A stretch of 64,000 bases of DNA from the NCBI RefSeq assembly GCF_041296385.1, contig NC_091019.1:15330531-15394530 (forward strand). The letters run 5' to 3'. The stretch is from Aphelocoma coerulescens (taxonomy: Eukaryota; Chordata; Aves; Passeriformes; Corvidae). The notes below the pieces were generated by a model, which worked only from the letters and a program-made list of their open reading frames with translations, was not told where the DNA came from and made no database searches. The position numbers and the translations under genes were made by a program. Shown piece by piece: positions 23,931-37,687 of the stretch (position 1 is the stretch's first letter; each line of letters starts with the position of its first letter).

Positions 23931-26344
23931 GTAAGATGACAATTGTAGCAGTTCTGCTTCAAGAACCGTTTTTAATATCCAGGTATTACTGGGAGACCTG
24001 ACTTTGATACCTCTTAGTAGGTTTTGAAATGAGTTACTAAATGGTGTTATTAGGGAAAGAAAAAATCATTTGGAAGCTAAGAGCCACTGTTGAAGAGACA
24101 ATTTTTTTTTAAATGGTAAGTACATTTCTTGGTCAATTAAAAAAAAAAAAATCCTTAAAGTAACCATACCTTGTTCATCCAGATCTATATTTGCATAGTC
24201 CCAAGCCATTAGTTACAGGAAGCCAGCAGATGCTGTGAGATGTAATTAATATTTAAATTAAGAATGTTTTCAATTTAAAGTAAATCTGTTAGTAATTTAG
24301 CAAAAAAGCCTATTTAGACTGTATCTTGATTGAAATACAAGTATCTTATACGATTCTTTTGATATTAATAAATATTTTCTACCTGAATACAATGTTCCAT
24401 ATGCTCACGTCGTCTTTTCTGTTGAAGAAAATAGTCTTTGATGCTTTATGAATCATGTGTTAATTATGCATCACCAATTTGCTATTTTAATACTACTTAC
24501 TGTTAAAATGTAGGTATCATCTTGTAGAACTGAATTGTTGGATCAGGAATTTACTGTCTGGAAGAGAAGACTCCAGGCTGAGAAAAATTTTAGACACTGA
24601 AGTGGACAAGTCAGTAATTTATGATGGAATAAATCCAGACTGCAAAACTCTTTTCTGTTTCATAGACCTGTGTATTTTTATATAATCTCATGCTCATTTT
24701 AATAAACATCATTTTGGATTTCTCTGTACCCTTCAGTTTGGGACAGTTTGTGCCTTCCTTCCTGCAAATGCCAGTGCTAGGAAAGACATTGATAAATCTG
24801 TCTTTTCCACAGGTTTTCCATCCTTTCAGTCAACTCACCACTTCCATCAATAGAAACCACCATGGCCAGCTGTTCTTTTTTTCATGGCCTTGCTTTATAT
24901 ATCCATTTGGAACAGCAACTAGCATGCTCTGTCATCTCTCCTGCAAGGTGTGAGCATTTTTCCTAGCTTCCATCCTGTGAATGAGGTCAGATCTTTCCTC
25001 ACTTTGCTTGTTCCTCTCATTTTAGAGGAGAATAACTCCTAAATGACTTTAATGGAAGGAGTGGAAAACACAGAACCAAATCCCAAAGCTGGCATGGCCA
25101 GCAGCAATTAAAGTGGCTACAGGAAATGAGAGGTCCATCACACAGTGTGAGATAAAAAAACCAGCTAAAAGCAACATTTAACTGCTTCAGAGCTTTCAGG
25201 GCTCTGAGGTAGCTGATGTTACATGTCAGGCTGAGGTTCACACCCTCCTATTTTTGGCTGTGAGAAAGTCTTCCTGGATCTTTATGATTTTCTGGTTTTG
25301 GGCAGGACATGCAGACAGAATTATGGGACAGATCCAGACGTGGGTTGCTCCTGGTGAAAGAACAGAGGTTCTTCCATATGGCACAGGTGCACACTGGCAT
25401 GGGGCTTGGATGAGATTTTGGTAGTATGTATAGAAAGACCTTCTTTTTCAAGCCACCTCAGTATCAGGACATTCCTTCCACTGATATAATACACACATAC
25501 ATCTGAAGATATCAGGGCACTGACACAAAGTCTCACAGACTTTGATATGACAAATATAAAATACCAAAGTATAGTGAAGAATTTTTCTCCAGGTAAGTAT
25601 TACACTCAAATAAGGTTTTACATGCAGGATAAAACCCTATCTTGTTTAAAAAAAAAACCAAAAAACCAGCATTTTTTTCCACACTTTGAAATGTCCTCTT
25701 CATGGACTGTTGATGAGTAGTTCCTTTTTGGTAAGATTTCTTTTAACTCTGTATCACTCTACTGATGATCTCTGATTACATAGACTAATTTGTGACTTCG
25801 GATGTGCTGCAGAAAAATATAGGACTCTCCAGCTAAACAGTGGGAATAAATGATAACCAATTTTTTTTAGACATTTTCCATCCAAAAAATGTGCCTCTCC
25901 CAGTGTATGGGACTGATTAATATTTGATGCTGAAATGGAAGTTGGAAAAACCCCAACACCACAAAAGCAGGTAATCACGACGTAGCCCACCCAAAGGACA
26001 TGCTCTTCAGGGCTTTTCCCTTGTCTATTTAGGCAATGAAAACTCTGCATTCTATAATATAAAGATTTATAACCCTTTCTGATTTATACTGCATGCTATA
26101 ATATACTTCACTCCCTTATCCAACATAGCATTCATTTATTTAATTCTGTGGAGTCTTTTCCTCAATAGTTTATATCAGCAAATTTCACAGCTTGCTCATA
26201 ACAAGTGGGAGCAAAAAAGAAATCCTTTTTGGGGGAAGATAATTAGTCCTTCCAACATTCTGATTTATTAAATACTAGTAGCATTAAATACCCTTTAAGT
26301 GAAGGGGTTGTATGGGATAAAATTACTTTCTAATTTACTAATCA

Positions 26345-26640
26345 TGACAGAAACATAGACTATTATCACTGTGAGGGGGCCTTGAGTTGTTTGATTTATT
26401 TCTCTGTCCAAAGGAAGAAGCAGCTATACTGAGGTCATTTCTGATGAGTATTTGTGTAAAGTGTACTTGAAGATCTCCAGTAATGGAGACTCCATAATCT
26501 TCCCAGGCATTCCATTCTGATGCTTCATTATCCTCCTAGAAATTTTTCCTGCTGTCTGCCCCAAACCTTCAGTTTGACAATCAGTTCAAACTTACACCTC
26601 CAGGCCATGATCTAATAACTTTTTTCATTATAAAGTTTCA
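26345..26640 (-). mobile_element. old CR1 LINE fragment (3' part, antisense)
   Basis: Segments match old amniote CR1 3' regions read in reverse: CTCCAGTAATGGAGACTCCA (26,475-26,494) and a following stretch like the common 'aggaagtttttcctaatgtc' part near 26,535-26,560, with a weaker upstream match from 26,345. The terminal 8-bp repeat is worn away. It lies inside the long intron of the STK33 remnant, between the catalytic-loop exon and the APE exon. Confidence 0.7.
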
Positions 26641-27399
26641 GTTAACTCACCTGCAGCCACATAATTGCTCCAGCTGACCTAAGGGAGGTGGTGGGAGCCT
26701 GTGTGTGGGGCTAAGGAAAAGGGTGGAACTGCAGTTCACATTTTCAGACTATTATTTCCTCTCCCTATCCATCACAGATATGAAGAACAGGTAAGCACCT
26801 TCCTATTGTCAGCAATCTGTTATTTCACTTCTCTTGGTCTCTTGTTCTTTATGCTGAAGAGGACAGACAGCTGCAGAACATGCCTTGATGCAACTTTCCA
26901 CTTTGGCAACAAACAAGTTACAACTGAGAGGCATTTTTTATGTACCTGTGCATTGCTCCTGCGATATTTTAATGTGTTAAATTAGTAAATTAAACACAAT
27001 AATTTGGATTACAAAATAATTTAAGGGAGACACTGTCAAAATCCTTACTAAAATAGAGATGTGTGACATTTTATGTTCCTCCTCTAACCCCAAAGCCTGT
27101 CAGCCTGTGCTGCATGGAGATTTGCTCCTGACACGTGCATAATGTCTGTTACCCACCTCTTTGTTTTCTTCTAGGTGCCTATTAATTCCAGTGTTTTCCT
27201 GGGAATTAAAATTAATGGGCTACTTTATAATTCTTTGATCCCAGCTTTTCTACTGTCTTACAAATAGATACCATGATTACCTTTTTCAGTTTTCAAGTAT
27301 TTTATCTGCCTTCCCCTCATGGTTCTTGAAGAGCTAATAGCTCTGAAAAGTCTTGTAATTTTTAAAATACTCCAGAATGAATTTCATCGGTTACGGCTG

Positions 27400-27800
27400 A
27401 TTTTAAAATTTCCAACTCAAGTACTTGCTAACCTTTCTCTTCTCTGTAAAAGACTGAGGTCTTGCCCCGTTGTCACTGATATTGATTGGACTATCCACTG
27501 CTTGCACTTGACATTTTGGTTAAGATTGATGCAAGAAGACATTAAATACATTTGCCTTCTAAGCATCATCTATCAATTGCATTCTTAGTTGAATACAACA
27601 CTGATGTCTTTATTCACTGTCTTCCTACCACTCGTATCCTTATAGATGATTTCATTTCGAGTTACATCCCTTGCTAGTTGCTCCTCATTTTTTCTTTTTT
27701 GATTTTGCCCCTCTATGCTTATGTTTTCCTTTTGGTCTTATTTCCATTTTTTATATCCTCCCTTGTTCTGTGTGAGACTAATGGAAAATCAAAATTTAAT
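27400..27800 (-). mobile_element. old CR1-like LINE internal fragment (antisense)
   Basis: Parts such as GACATTAAATACATTTGCCT (27,538-27,557) and TTACATCCCTTGCTAGTTGC (27,661-27,680) resemble, from memory, an internal stretch of old CR1-type elements common in bird, turtle and crocodile genomes. The piece is well diverged and its ends are guesses. The open frame at 27,319-27,588 overlaps it and is not a gene. Confidence 0.5.
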
Positions 27801-27954
27801 CGGACTGGTTTAGTACTAAAGAAAAGGTATAAAAGTAATATCAACTTTCTGACTTGGTAATTTTATTTTGTGTAGGACATGTATATAAGGATATAAATGT
27901 ATGTAATTTTGTAAGCTTTCCAAGTATGTTAATAGCATGAATTAATGATAGTTC

Positions 27955-27981
27955 AAAATGTTATCAAAATGATAACATTTG
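27955..27981. repeat. 27-nt palindrome
   Basis: AAATGTTATCA and TGATAACATTT flank a short A-rich centre and pair over at least 9-10 bp. It lies in an intron of the STK33 remnant. No family was recognised. Confidence 0.45.
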
Positions 27982-28868
27982 ATACAGCAGATTTGGCCAG
28001 TTTGACAATATTCATGATAAGAATCTCCCTTAAAGTCTTGTTTTACCAGTTGTGGTATTATCAAACTATAAGTTAACTATTTCAAGATCCTTGTCATAAT
28101 AATGAGATATTTGAAGCTTGTTGTCTACCTAAGGCATAAAAAAATCTGAGATCACAGTTCAACAGGCTTTTTTGATTTGGTGGGGCAACATCAATTAAAA
28201 TATTCACTGTCAATCTCCCATTGTGTGAAGGTTTTTATATTTTGTTCCTTACTGGTGCTAAGTATGTCACCTCCATTGGTTCTGGAAATAAAAACCATAG
28301 ATCTTGCTGTGAATTCAACCACATCTCCCATGATGCAGTAGATAAAATCTCACTGAGATGGCCCCTAACCAGCATCTTTCTGATGTGTGACTGAAATAAT
28401 ATAAAGTGAGTAGTGAATAGATTATAATTTATGAGTTTTTAATCTAGGACTGAAATAAGTGGGTTTGAAAATTTTTATCTGAGAGTATTTTGGCACAGAT
28501 TTTGTTCATCATCTGATGTGTTCAAGCAAACAGAGGCTTTGTGTTTTGCAAAAACCCTGTGTTCTTATGTGCTACCCTTATGTCTGGGAGAAAACCAAGT
28601 TTGTGTAATGTCTTGCAGTACTTCAAGTCAGTATGTCATGAATGCTGCTTTAATAACTTACTGTGGAGACGAAGAGTACTAAGTTTAATCACACAGCTAA
28701 TGTCACAATGTCACCACCCCCTTAACAGCTAAATGATAAAAGTGAGGACACATCAGCATGAATTGTTAAGGCCTGTACATTATTCATTTAAACATCTGCT
28801 GTTGGTTCCTCTTTACATATGGGAATAAATTATACCACATCAGCACATTCTTCATGCTTTGTGTTTAA

Positions 28869-29003
<135 letters not shown>

Positions 29004-32000
29004 TAAGTAGCTTGTAAAAGTAATATAAAATGTACAGACCCATTTATAATACAAGTACTTATGATTTTGCACTGAAATAAAAAATAAGCCTGTGTGCTAA
29101 ATCTTCACAATAGAGTGAGCTTTTATAACTGCTTGTATGTAAACAATAAAAATTTCTATGCAAAATGAGGTAAAAGATGTCAGTGTTAAAATTTGAGTGT
29201 TTGATTTATGGACCACTAAATAGTCTGGAAATAACAGAATATTGCAGTGAAACACCATAAAATCAAACTGAGAGTTTAGGCCTCTCTTTTTCATTGTTGT
29301 CTGGATCTATACATGAGGACTGAGTCGTTGATTTACAGATTATTGGTCAAATCCTGACATGGACTGCACAAACTCTGCAATCAGGGTAAAGGCTTTTCTT
29401 CTCCACCTCCAACTGGTAACTATAATTGAGATGTTCCATGGCTGCCAGGTCTCCCTGTATGGGTTAACTGTGTCTTTTGAAAGTTTATTAGTTTGCTGGT
29501 ATAGGAGGAAGAAATCGAACTTTATGTTTGTAAGAGTACATGAATACTTATATTGAAGTCTTTTATAACATTTCTCTTAGCTACAAAATAATTATTCCTC
29601 TCTGAAAAATCTTCACCTGCCTATGATAGCTAAAAAGTATAAAAAGGTACCCCAGTAATTGAAAATTAATTGTTTCAAAGTATGTAAATTACTGTGCATA
29701 TGATGCAACTAAAATGTCACATTTTTTTCAGGGATGTTTTTCTTTCGTAAAGCATTTTCATGTCTTTTTTCTCCCTACCTTGTGTTTTTCTTCTCTCAGT
29801 TGCTACCAGATAATGCTTTAATGCCAGTGTTTTAGAATACCACCACCATCATTTCATTTGTTATTATTTCTGTTCTGTGATTGTTTTGCTTTTGTTACAT
29901 CCAGCTGAGTTCTATTATAACTTAAGTCTTTGTACGTGGACGTGTGGACACAGACACACACAGTTTCATAACCTCCTCTTCTGTGGGTTTTCTTGGTTTG
30001 ATTTTTCTTTTCACTTTATTTTGTTTCCTCTGTTTCTTTTCTGTACAATTAGCTCACTTTTCTTCTCATGTCAGCATGATGAAGTGCTCATAGCTTTATT
30101 GCCTTTATTTTTATTCATCTTTTTATTTCTAAAATCCATGTGTACAATTTATGCTGATACAGATTGAGTTTTATTGTTTTACTTCATGATATTAATGTTT
30201 GCATCATAGTAGTAGGATCTGTACAACTTAGTAGAATATATTATAAAATGTTTGGTAGAACTGGGGTGGTTTGGCTGGCTAATAAGAATCCAGAGCTGTG
30301 CCTGCAATCAGCACAATTCACAGCTCAGAACCTGTAAAATTCAGAGCAGTGAACTGTGTTGATTGCAGTTGGAGCTTAGAACTTCTGACCTTCTTCCTTA
30401 ATTAGCAATATAAATATTTCTTAAAATTAGCATTTTGTAATCACAACACTGTCAGAACAAAGTAGCATTAATTCACCGCTTGTTGTGTTGACTACCCAAG
30501 AATGAAAACACTGTGTATGAATTAATAGAATGCAATTCACGCTCCTTTTTATTGCTTAATTTGGAAACAGTAATACAAAAGCCGTAAGATCATCTTCTGA
30601 TTTTAATTCTGCTTTTGCAAATTGCTTTTCTTCCCACCCTGAATAATAGCTTGTGCTCCTGGTGCTCCTCTAATGGAGGATACTGGATACTGCATAAGGA
30701 CACTGTTAGAGCCATTATTGCTGCCATCGCCACTTTGACCCTTCCTGGCTCCAGCTAAAGCTTCCCTGCTAAATTCCTGGCTGTCCTGGCTCCTGTGGCT
30801 GTGCAGATGGCATGTCCCATCTTGGCACCAGGGCTGTTATTGCCACTACAGGCTCTGTCTGTACCTAGGTGGGGGACACAAGCCCTGAGGTGACTCAAGA
30901 ACTCTGTTAATGCACAGAGTTTCCTCTGCACAGTGGGGCAAGGCTGGCCTGGTGGATTTTTACATGCACTTTAAGGTGTACTCTACACTTCCCATTTCAT
31001 TTCTATCTTAACACATACTAATAGAAGCATCCACAACAGTAACCAGCAAAAAGAAAATCCATTAAAATACAAAAGTGTGTCAGCACATTGAAGGATTAGA
31101 GCAGCAAGGGTCCCGCTGCCTGTCGTGCTCAGAGAGTGCGGCCCATGTGCTGCTGTCAAATAGGAAAGGGTCAGGGGCTTCTTTTTCCTGGGCAATCTGC
31201 ACTATTGGATTTCTGGCTCATTCTTCCAGGTGTGCTCAGAGGCTCTGGCCCCTGCAGTAGTTCTCAAAAACCTTTGTGCAGCTGAAGAAGGCTGGGATAC
31301 CTAATAAATTACTGCCTGCATTACAGCAGTAAGAAACCTATTAAGAAAGTGTGGTAATTCTTGCTCCTTTCTAAAGGCACAGAAAATTTCTTCACAGATT
31401 TTCCAGGTGCCATGTGATATGTTTCACCTACTTGATTTCTTCAGCTGAAGTTATCTGTTGTCTGTCACTGCCTTAGTCTGGAGAGATTTTAGTCCTATCT
31501 GTGCATAGCAGAATAATGGGCATTGTCACCAGCCAATACTTAGGGTATCATGTCCTGAAATGAATGCATTCTGCCCCTTTTCTGTTCCTTAAATTGAGTT
31601 CCATGTGGATTTAAGTCCTGAGGGAGATTGGGAAGGAGAACTGGAGGATAAAAGAAAATAGCAACTTTTGTCAATGGCATTTTGAGATTAAAGGTTTTGA
31701 GGAAAAACCAAAATATTAATTTTATGTTTTACCTTAAAAATTAAAACCATGTGAATGAAACAACACAGTATTTTGCTTTGATATAAAGTGACAGGCATCC
31801 TTCACCAGGATGTGACAACTACATTTTTCAGTACCTATTTCTGTGTTTTGGGAATGGAACTAAAAAAATTATTTGTTGCAAATAATTTATTTGATGAAGT
31901 TAGTGTCTTTTTTGCTTGTTTTAAATGGTCACAAAAAGGTGTATTAGTTTCTCAAAACTATTTGCTACGTAATCTTTGCAAGTCAGTTGTGCATGAGTAG

Positions 32001-33633
32001 TATGATGTAAAATCTATTGGGAATTTAATCTTTGTTAGTTTTGATTGAAAACATAGACCACATGATATGGTTTTCCATTTTATGTGATTAGTAAAACAGA
32101 TCAATATTTACTTTCAAAGTACATTCTCTAATAATAATTTAGAATTGATGTTTCTGGTTAATACTTCTGCTGGTACATAGTCACAGAAACCACATACCAA
32201 ATGTCTGTCATTGAAACCTCTTTTTTTATAGGAATACATTTGTTTTTATTTTAATATATATATTTCCTTTTTTATTTGTTTCCACGTCATTAAGAATACA
32301 ATCAGTGTAAAGGAAGCTGGAGATACAGAAAAATTAAATTGAACAGACAGATAGCACATTTATTCAAATATTTTACTCAAAATAACAGAAAATAGGTACA
32401 GGACAAGAATGCAGCTGAGGTATATTTTTGTGAACATATGTAATCTTAATATGGATACTTTTGGGTAGGTCTTCACATTTTTCTGACATTTCTCTTTTAT
32501 TATCCTAATTTTCTAATGATAAATAACTTTGGATGAGGCCAAACAAGGCAACATTCACACTACACAGGTAAAGGAGATACATCTACATACCAGAACAAAG
32601 AGTGAAGAATTAAAAATGATGCTTTGTTTCTCCCAGGATTTTCTGCTTTATTCTTTTACTCTGAAAAATATGTCTATTGGAGCAATAAAAGGACTTTATA
32701 GACTTCCATAATTTTCTATGAATCACAGTTGCTTTAATTAACTCTTACTCTGTGAAGAATAGCACCTTAGACTGAGACTTGAACACATTTCATAGATTTT
32801 GAGAATTTAGAACTGAGTTCTAACATCAGTACATTTGTCTTTAGGGATACAAGCACCTACTATGTATGACTAATATGACATATAAAAAAGTCTACAGAAT
32901 AAAAATATCTAGTAGTTCTTATAATGCATCCATTACTTTTGTTTGAAGCAAACCCTGTTTTTTAGAAAGAGAGCCAATTGGGGTTACAATGCCTAAATTG
33001 AGAGTGGTCTGTTTTGTCTTGTGGCTGTTGTTTCAGTTCTTGTGGCTGTTACTAACCCACCAGTCTAAAAACCCTGGCCCCTGAATTACTGACCACTACA
33101 GTGTAGTGCTTATTAGTACAGAATTGTTGAACTGTTTGATGGAAGATACTCCTTGGGCATGGAATCAAAAGAAATAATAAGTACACAGTGTTTGCAGTAA
33201 ACATTACTTCTGAGAAAGGAACACTGCACATGGTGGCAGCAAGTTGGCTCCCAGTTAGCCAAGGGATTTGGGTGGGTGAATTAGGCACTAGCAAAATACT
33301 CTGTGTGTTCAGTTCAATATTTCCTAGCTGATACTTCAGTTGTTTCTTGGTGAACCTTTGGCTGCTACTTAAAAAATTAATATAGTAGCAATTACGTTTC
33401 ACTTATGTGGATACCTAGTGACAAAGATTAAATCACCTCTTAACCTCACAACCTTTTTCCTTTAAATCTCTCTGAGAGACATATTTTTAGAACTTGAGTC
33501 ACTTTTGTAGAGTTCTCTGAAGTTCTCCCAGTCCTGCCAACTTTTTGATTTCAGAGTGATCCTATAATACACAGTTTTTGCCTCACCAGTGAAAAATAGT
33601 AGGTATTCACTCACTGACCCTAATTTTCTTGTA

Positions 33634-33729
33634 CCTTTTATAGCAAGTTTGGAAGAAAAGCTTTTGAACTAATAAGAAGGGAAGACCTCTGCTTTAAAAC
33701 TTTGGTCTGGGAAACAGTTACGAAGCTTG
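33634..33729 (+). pseudogene. STK33: STK33 pseudo-exon: helix G segment, with 1-nt deletion
   Basis: From 33,634 the frame reads PFIASLEEKL (family PFLASSEEKL). At 33,664-33,665 the Phe codon has only two bases, and the sequence resumes shifted as ELIRREDLCFKTLVWETVTK to 33,725. In the unshifted frame two stop codons follow directly (TAATAA near 33,670). A consensus donor GTAAGT starts at 33,730. At the place where the exon should begin, about 33,621, there is no AG. The only good acceptor-like sequence (CCTTTTATAG) ends at 33,643, inside the old coding sequence, so the original acceptor seems lost. Confidence 0.9.
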
Positions 33730-34000
33730 GTAAGTACACAGTGCTCTCACAGAATAAATGCTGACTGCATTTCAATGAATTCCACAAATAGTAGTTGTGA
33801 TATTTTTCTTAGCTTTTAAGTAGTACATGTTTTCTGAAAAGCAAAATTGGTGTTAAAAATAAATTAATATAAATGATACTGTGAACTAATTTCATAGCAT
33901 TGTAAGAAGAAAGGTCTCTGCTGAATTAAAGCACTCTCTTGAAAATGTGTCTTGTTGTTAGTAGAAGTGAGAGTTTTAAAGTTGTGGTTTTCATTCCTAG

Positions 34001-34090
34001 AAGAAAAAGTTTTGAAACTACTTGTGAAAGCTGATGCTGTTCAGCAACTCACAGGTAATGAATTACTGGATAATTAGTGGATAACAGCAA
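34001..34090 (+). pseudogene. STK33: STK33 pseudo-exon: C-lobe end, with premature stop
   Basis: After a good acceptor (TTCATTCCTAG) the frame, completed by the last G of the previous exon, reads EKVLKLLVKADAVQQLTGNE, then LLDN, then TAG at 34,075-34,077 and Trp-Ile-Thr-Ala. The family reads ...ELLDNQWLTG, so the stop stands exactly where Gln (CAG) is expected: a single C-to-T change. The donor, GTTTTG at 34,091, is weak. No later exon of the C-terminal tail was recognised. Confidence 0.92.
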
Positions 34091-35722
34091 GTTTTGAAGA
34101 GATGCAATGTCTTTCCCTTGTGTTGTACCTCCTTTATGGTACGTGAAGTTGCTTTATTGCCTCAGTGGAACCCAGTAGGGTGGAAAATTAAAAAAAATGC
34201 AGTCTAAGCAGCGTAACACTTGTTAGGGGTCTGATCCAAAGCTCCCAAATCCATTAGCATGTTTGCTTGTATCCCATGGGCTTCTGATCAGTCTGTTAAC
34301 TAAGAGAAGCTTTGCACTGTATTCCTTGCCCAAACGAACTTTACCTGATTTCCCATAGGTTTTTGGCATAATATGGAAGTATGGATTTGGATCAGGTTTG
34401 ATTTATTCAAAGATTTTTTTTTCCTTTTTTAATTAAAAAAAAAAAGAAAAAGAAAATAGTAGAACTTTGAGCTACAGAACCATTCTGAAGGCAAGTGGAA
34501 AGTAGTGCTGGAAGGCAATCTGTGGGGTCCCAGCTTGCTGGCTGGGCTGCAGATCTTGTCACTGTGAGAATACTGAACTTTCATCTGTCTCATGGAACAC
34601 TTGTGCTATTTTGTAGTTGAAATTAAAGCAGAGGGAATGGACATAACTGTTACTTAAAGATAACTGATGATAGCAAACCCTAATTTTTTCCCTAGCTGGC
34701 TTCTGCATCATTTAGGAAGAGAAATGCCTGTGAATCATTGCAACATATTCTGGTATGTGGGAGGATAAATAGTTCTCTCTATTCAGATGGAGCACTGGTT
34801 TTGCCTCACACCTTCATCTACAAAAGAGCCATTCTGGACAAGCTTGCAGCTTTCCTCCTTCCTGCTAATTGAGTAGAGCTGAACAGGAAGCTTTTTTTCC
34901 CCAAGGTTTCATTGCATTCTTGTGTGTGTGAGAATAGCCACAGCCAAATGTGTAGCTCTGAAATGGCCTGGAAAATGAGGCAATTTTCATCCAGTTCTGC
35001 CCTGCCATACTATGAGCACCGTGCTCTCTTTCCTTCATGAAAATGAAGATGTGGAAAGCTGCCACTCCTGTGATTTCATGACTTCTCACCATGTATATTC
35101 ATGGAGCTTGAGACTAATTTCCATGTGAACATCATTTCATGTAACAAGACCTTCCTATCATTCATAGGAAACCATTGCTTCTCTCCATTCTACACAACAT
35201 TTCAGGCACAGTAGATGTTAATTTGCAGTACTTTTCTTCTTTTATGAGGTAGGCAGCAGTCTGGATTTCTTAACTACAAAATACCTACAAATGCAGCCCT
35301 GTATTAGTTGGCTTCAATTTGCAGTTCACAGTAAATGTGCAACAACTTTAAGCATTAGTTTCAATGCAGAACTGTGTTTTAAATTTTTTTCATCAGGTTT
35401 GAATGGTTTCTAAATGTTGAGAGGTGATAATCTTAGGCTGATGACAGAATTCCCTCATTCCAGGGAATGCACTCCAAGGCCTACAGACATCCTTGGGTCA
35501 GAAACCATCAGAAATAAGCTCTGGAAATACACTGAAGCCATTTGCACCTCCAGCTGATCTGCTTCTAACAGTTTTAACTGCTTCCTTAAGGGAAAATTTT
35601 CTGGATGAGACAATGCTCCAAACAGTGATTATGCCTTTATGCTTCAGCCTTTCCTTTAGGTGATCAGCCACTGTTGTCTATCACTCAACCCTTTGTGCCT
35701 CACACTGGGCACCAAAAAGGGC

Positions 35723-35768
35723 TGTCATGGTTTAACCCCAGCTAAGCACCACACCCCCAATTCACTCC
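35723..35768 (+). mobile_element. truncated 5' edge of an avian ERV LTR
   Basis: TGTCATGGTTTAACCCCAGC followed by TAAGCACCACACCCCCAATTCACTCC (in parts) closely resembles the 5' end of a common avian ERV LTR that begins TGT(C)..GGTTTAACCCCAGC. The match stops after about 46 bp, so this is a short remnant or a chance edge of an old insertion. Recognition is from memory. Confidence 0.6.
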
Positions 35769-37661
35769 TATAAAAATTTACTCCTCAGCTTCAGTAGGCA
35801 GACAGTGAAGGAGAGTCTTCTCCTGTTCCATACCTTCTGCATTCCATCTGCATGTTCCATCCAAAGCCCCCAGCTGCTTTATTTGCATTCTCCTATGCTT
35901 ATGGTCTTCACATGTATCACATATTGCAGTGTTGAATATTTTTCCATTTCTAATGGAAACTCCAGGTTTTTAGAAGAGCATAAAAATCAGAAATGGGGAC
36001 TTAAAGTGAAAAGTGTCACTATGCCAAATTCTTAAAGAAATGCTCCGGATGTTGTCCTAATAATGGCCTGGTTTTCAGCTCTATGGAGCACCTGTGGCTC
36101 CCTCCTTACTTCAGCAGGAGTTGCAGATAGTAAGTACCACTGAAAACCAGGACACTAGTTTCTACTTCATGCTTGTGCCTTCACAGCATCTGTGATTTTA
36201 CAATAGCCAGATGGGGAACATGAAAGTGCATTATCATGTAGAGAATTCTGTGTGTAAAAACATTAACCCCTTGGAGCCATGTGACACCTAAGCTTCTGCA
36301 TAGGAGAAAAATGCATTTGGCACCACAGTCTCCCACCAGGAAATCCCTGCCATTTGTACCAAAAATTTATGAAGTCACAAGTCATTCTCTATGATTAAAA
36401 CTGGCATTTCAAACATAGGTGCAGCAATTTTATATTCCAGAACAATACTTTAACAAAAAAAAAATTAATTTAAAAGTTACCATGTTCTTACAGCTAAACA
36501 AATGACCTCAAGCTGAATTCAAGTTAGTGGATACCTCTGGAGGTTTATGTGTTGTCAGTTTGAGACCATATAGAGTTTTGGCCGGGGGCTATGCAAAGGG
36601 TTGATGATTAATTATTTACCAGAAATACTAATTAATGCAGTCCTCTTACTAGTTTTGATTATACTGATCTCTGTACCAGTTAAAATTTTTCCAGATACAT
36701 TTAACTTTTTACATCTGCTGAAAAGTAAGAGCCAAATACATGACAGGATAGCAGAATATTTTTAAGTTTCTAAGAAACACAAAGATTGTATTACCACTAT
36801 GTATTTTTTCTGCATTATCTGCACAGAACATTACTTATAAAATGAGTATAATATTAGTGAAATATAGGGTAAATCTAATTTTGCAATAAATACTTTTATG
36901 GATACATATACTTTGGTTTGATTCTATAATTTCCAATTACTTTAAGCTACATTTCAGAATTGTGGTCTTTTCAATTTTTTTCCTACCTATATGTTGTATG
37001 GATTGTGATATATTTTAACTATAAGAATATTCTGCATCATATTCTTCACTTCTCACTGTGGGGATTTGATATTTTCTTAGATCTGGTTTAAAAGTTGGTG
37101 TTTCCTTTCAGGTACTGGGGCAGTTTATTTATAATTTTTCTTCTATATTGCTTTTTGCTTCTATCAGAAGAACTTTTGAGCACATTGACTGTGAGCTCTT
37201 ATTTAGAATTCTGTATTATTGCTGTGATTTTGGTGAAATTTAGAGGTATGTAAGTATGCTTAACTGAAAAGGAAAAGCAAGACCCTAAAATATAAAATTT
37301 ATGTGTACAGCCTGTGAGATTTCTTGTTTCTTTTCAGATTGACTTTCACAAGGAAGCCAAATGCCTGAAGCCCAAATCCTCTTGTGTCTGAATTACAACT
37401 CCAGTTCAGCAAAAAGCTTGTGTATCTGTTGTGCAAATTATTTAGGCACATTTCCGAAAGTATGTGAGGACTTGAAAAATTTTATTCAATGAAGCATTGA
37501 GATCCCTAAGGATGCCTAATGATTCTGAGAAGAAATCTGCTTAGAGCTCTTACTTCCCTAGCTTAAATTTTCTCAGAATTTTCTCAGCTATCTGGATATG
37601 GATCTTTTTGTGCACCAGCACCTCCATCCCCTGGCAGTGCTGGGCAGTTTGGACAAGAGGC

Positions 37662-37687
37662 TTTTTTTTTTTTTTTTTTTTTTTTTT
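37662..37687. repeat. poly-T run (26 nt)
   Basis: The longest uninterrupted homopolymer seen in the window. It could be a reversed poly-A tail, but no recognised retroposon adjoins. It produces the artificial Phe or Lys runs in the open frames that cross it. Confidence 0.9.

Noticed and set aside
25405..25440. GATTTTGGT giving Asp-Phe-Gly in one frame, another DFG candidate
   Set aside because: A stop codon stands directly before it, no splice acceptor fits, and the downstream residues do not match the kinase.
27471..27500. A frame reading VTDIDWTI, resembling the start of the missing DFG exon (VTDFGLAV)
   Set aside because: The match covers only three or four residues, the following sequence does not resemble the activation loop, and the block lies in an old CR1-like fragment.
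33345..33372. A frame reading LGEPLAA, similar to the RGEPPFLA segment of STK33
   Set aside because: Codon phase and splice sites do not fit, and coding similarity to PFLA already appears at 33,634 next to the rest of the exon.
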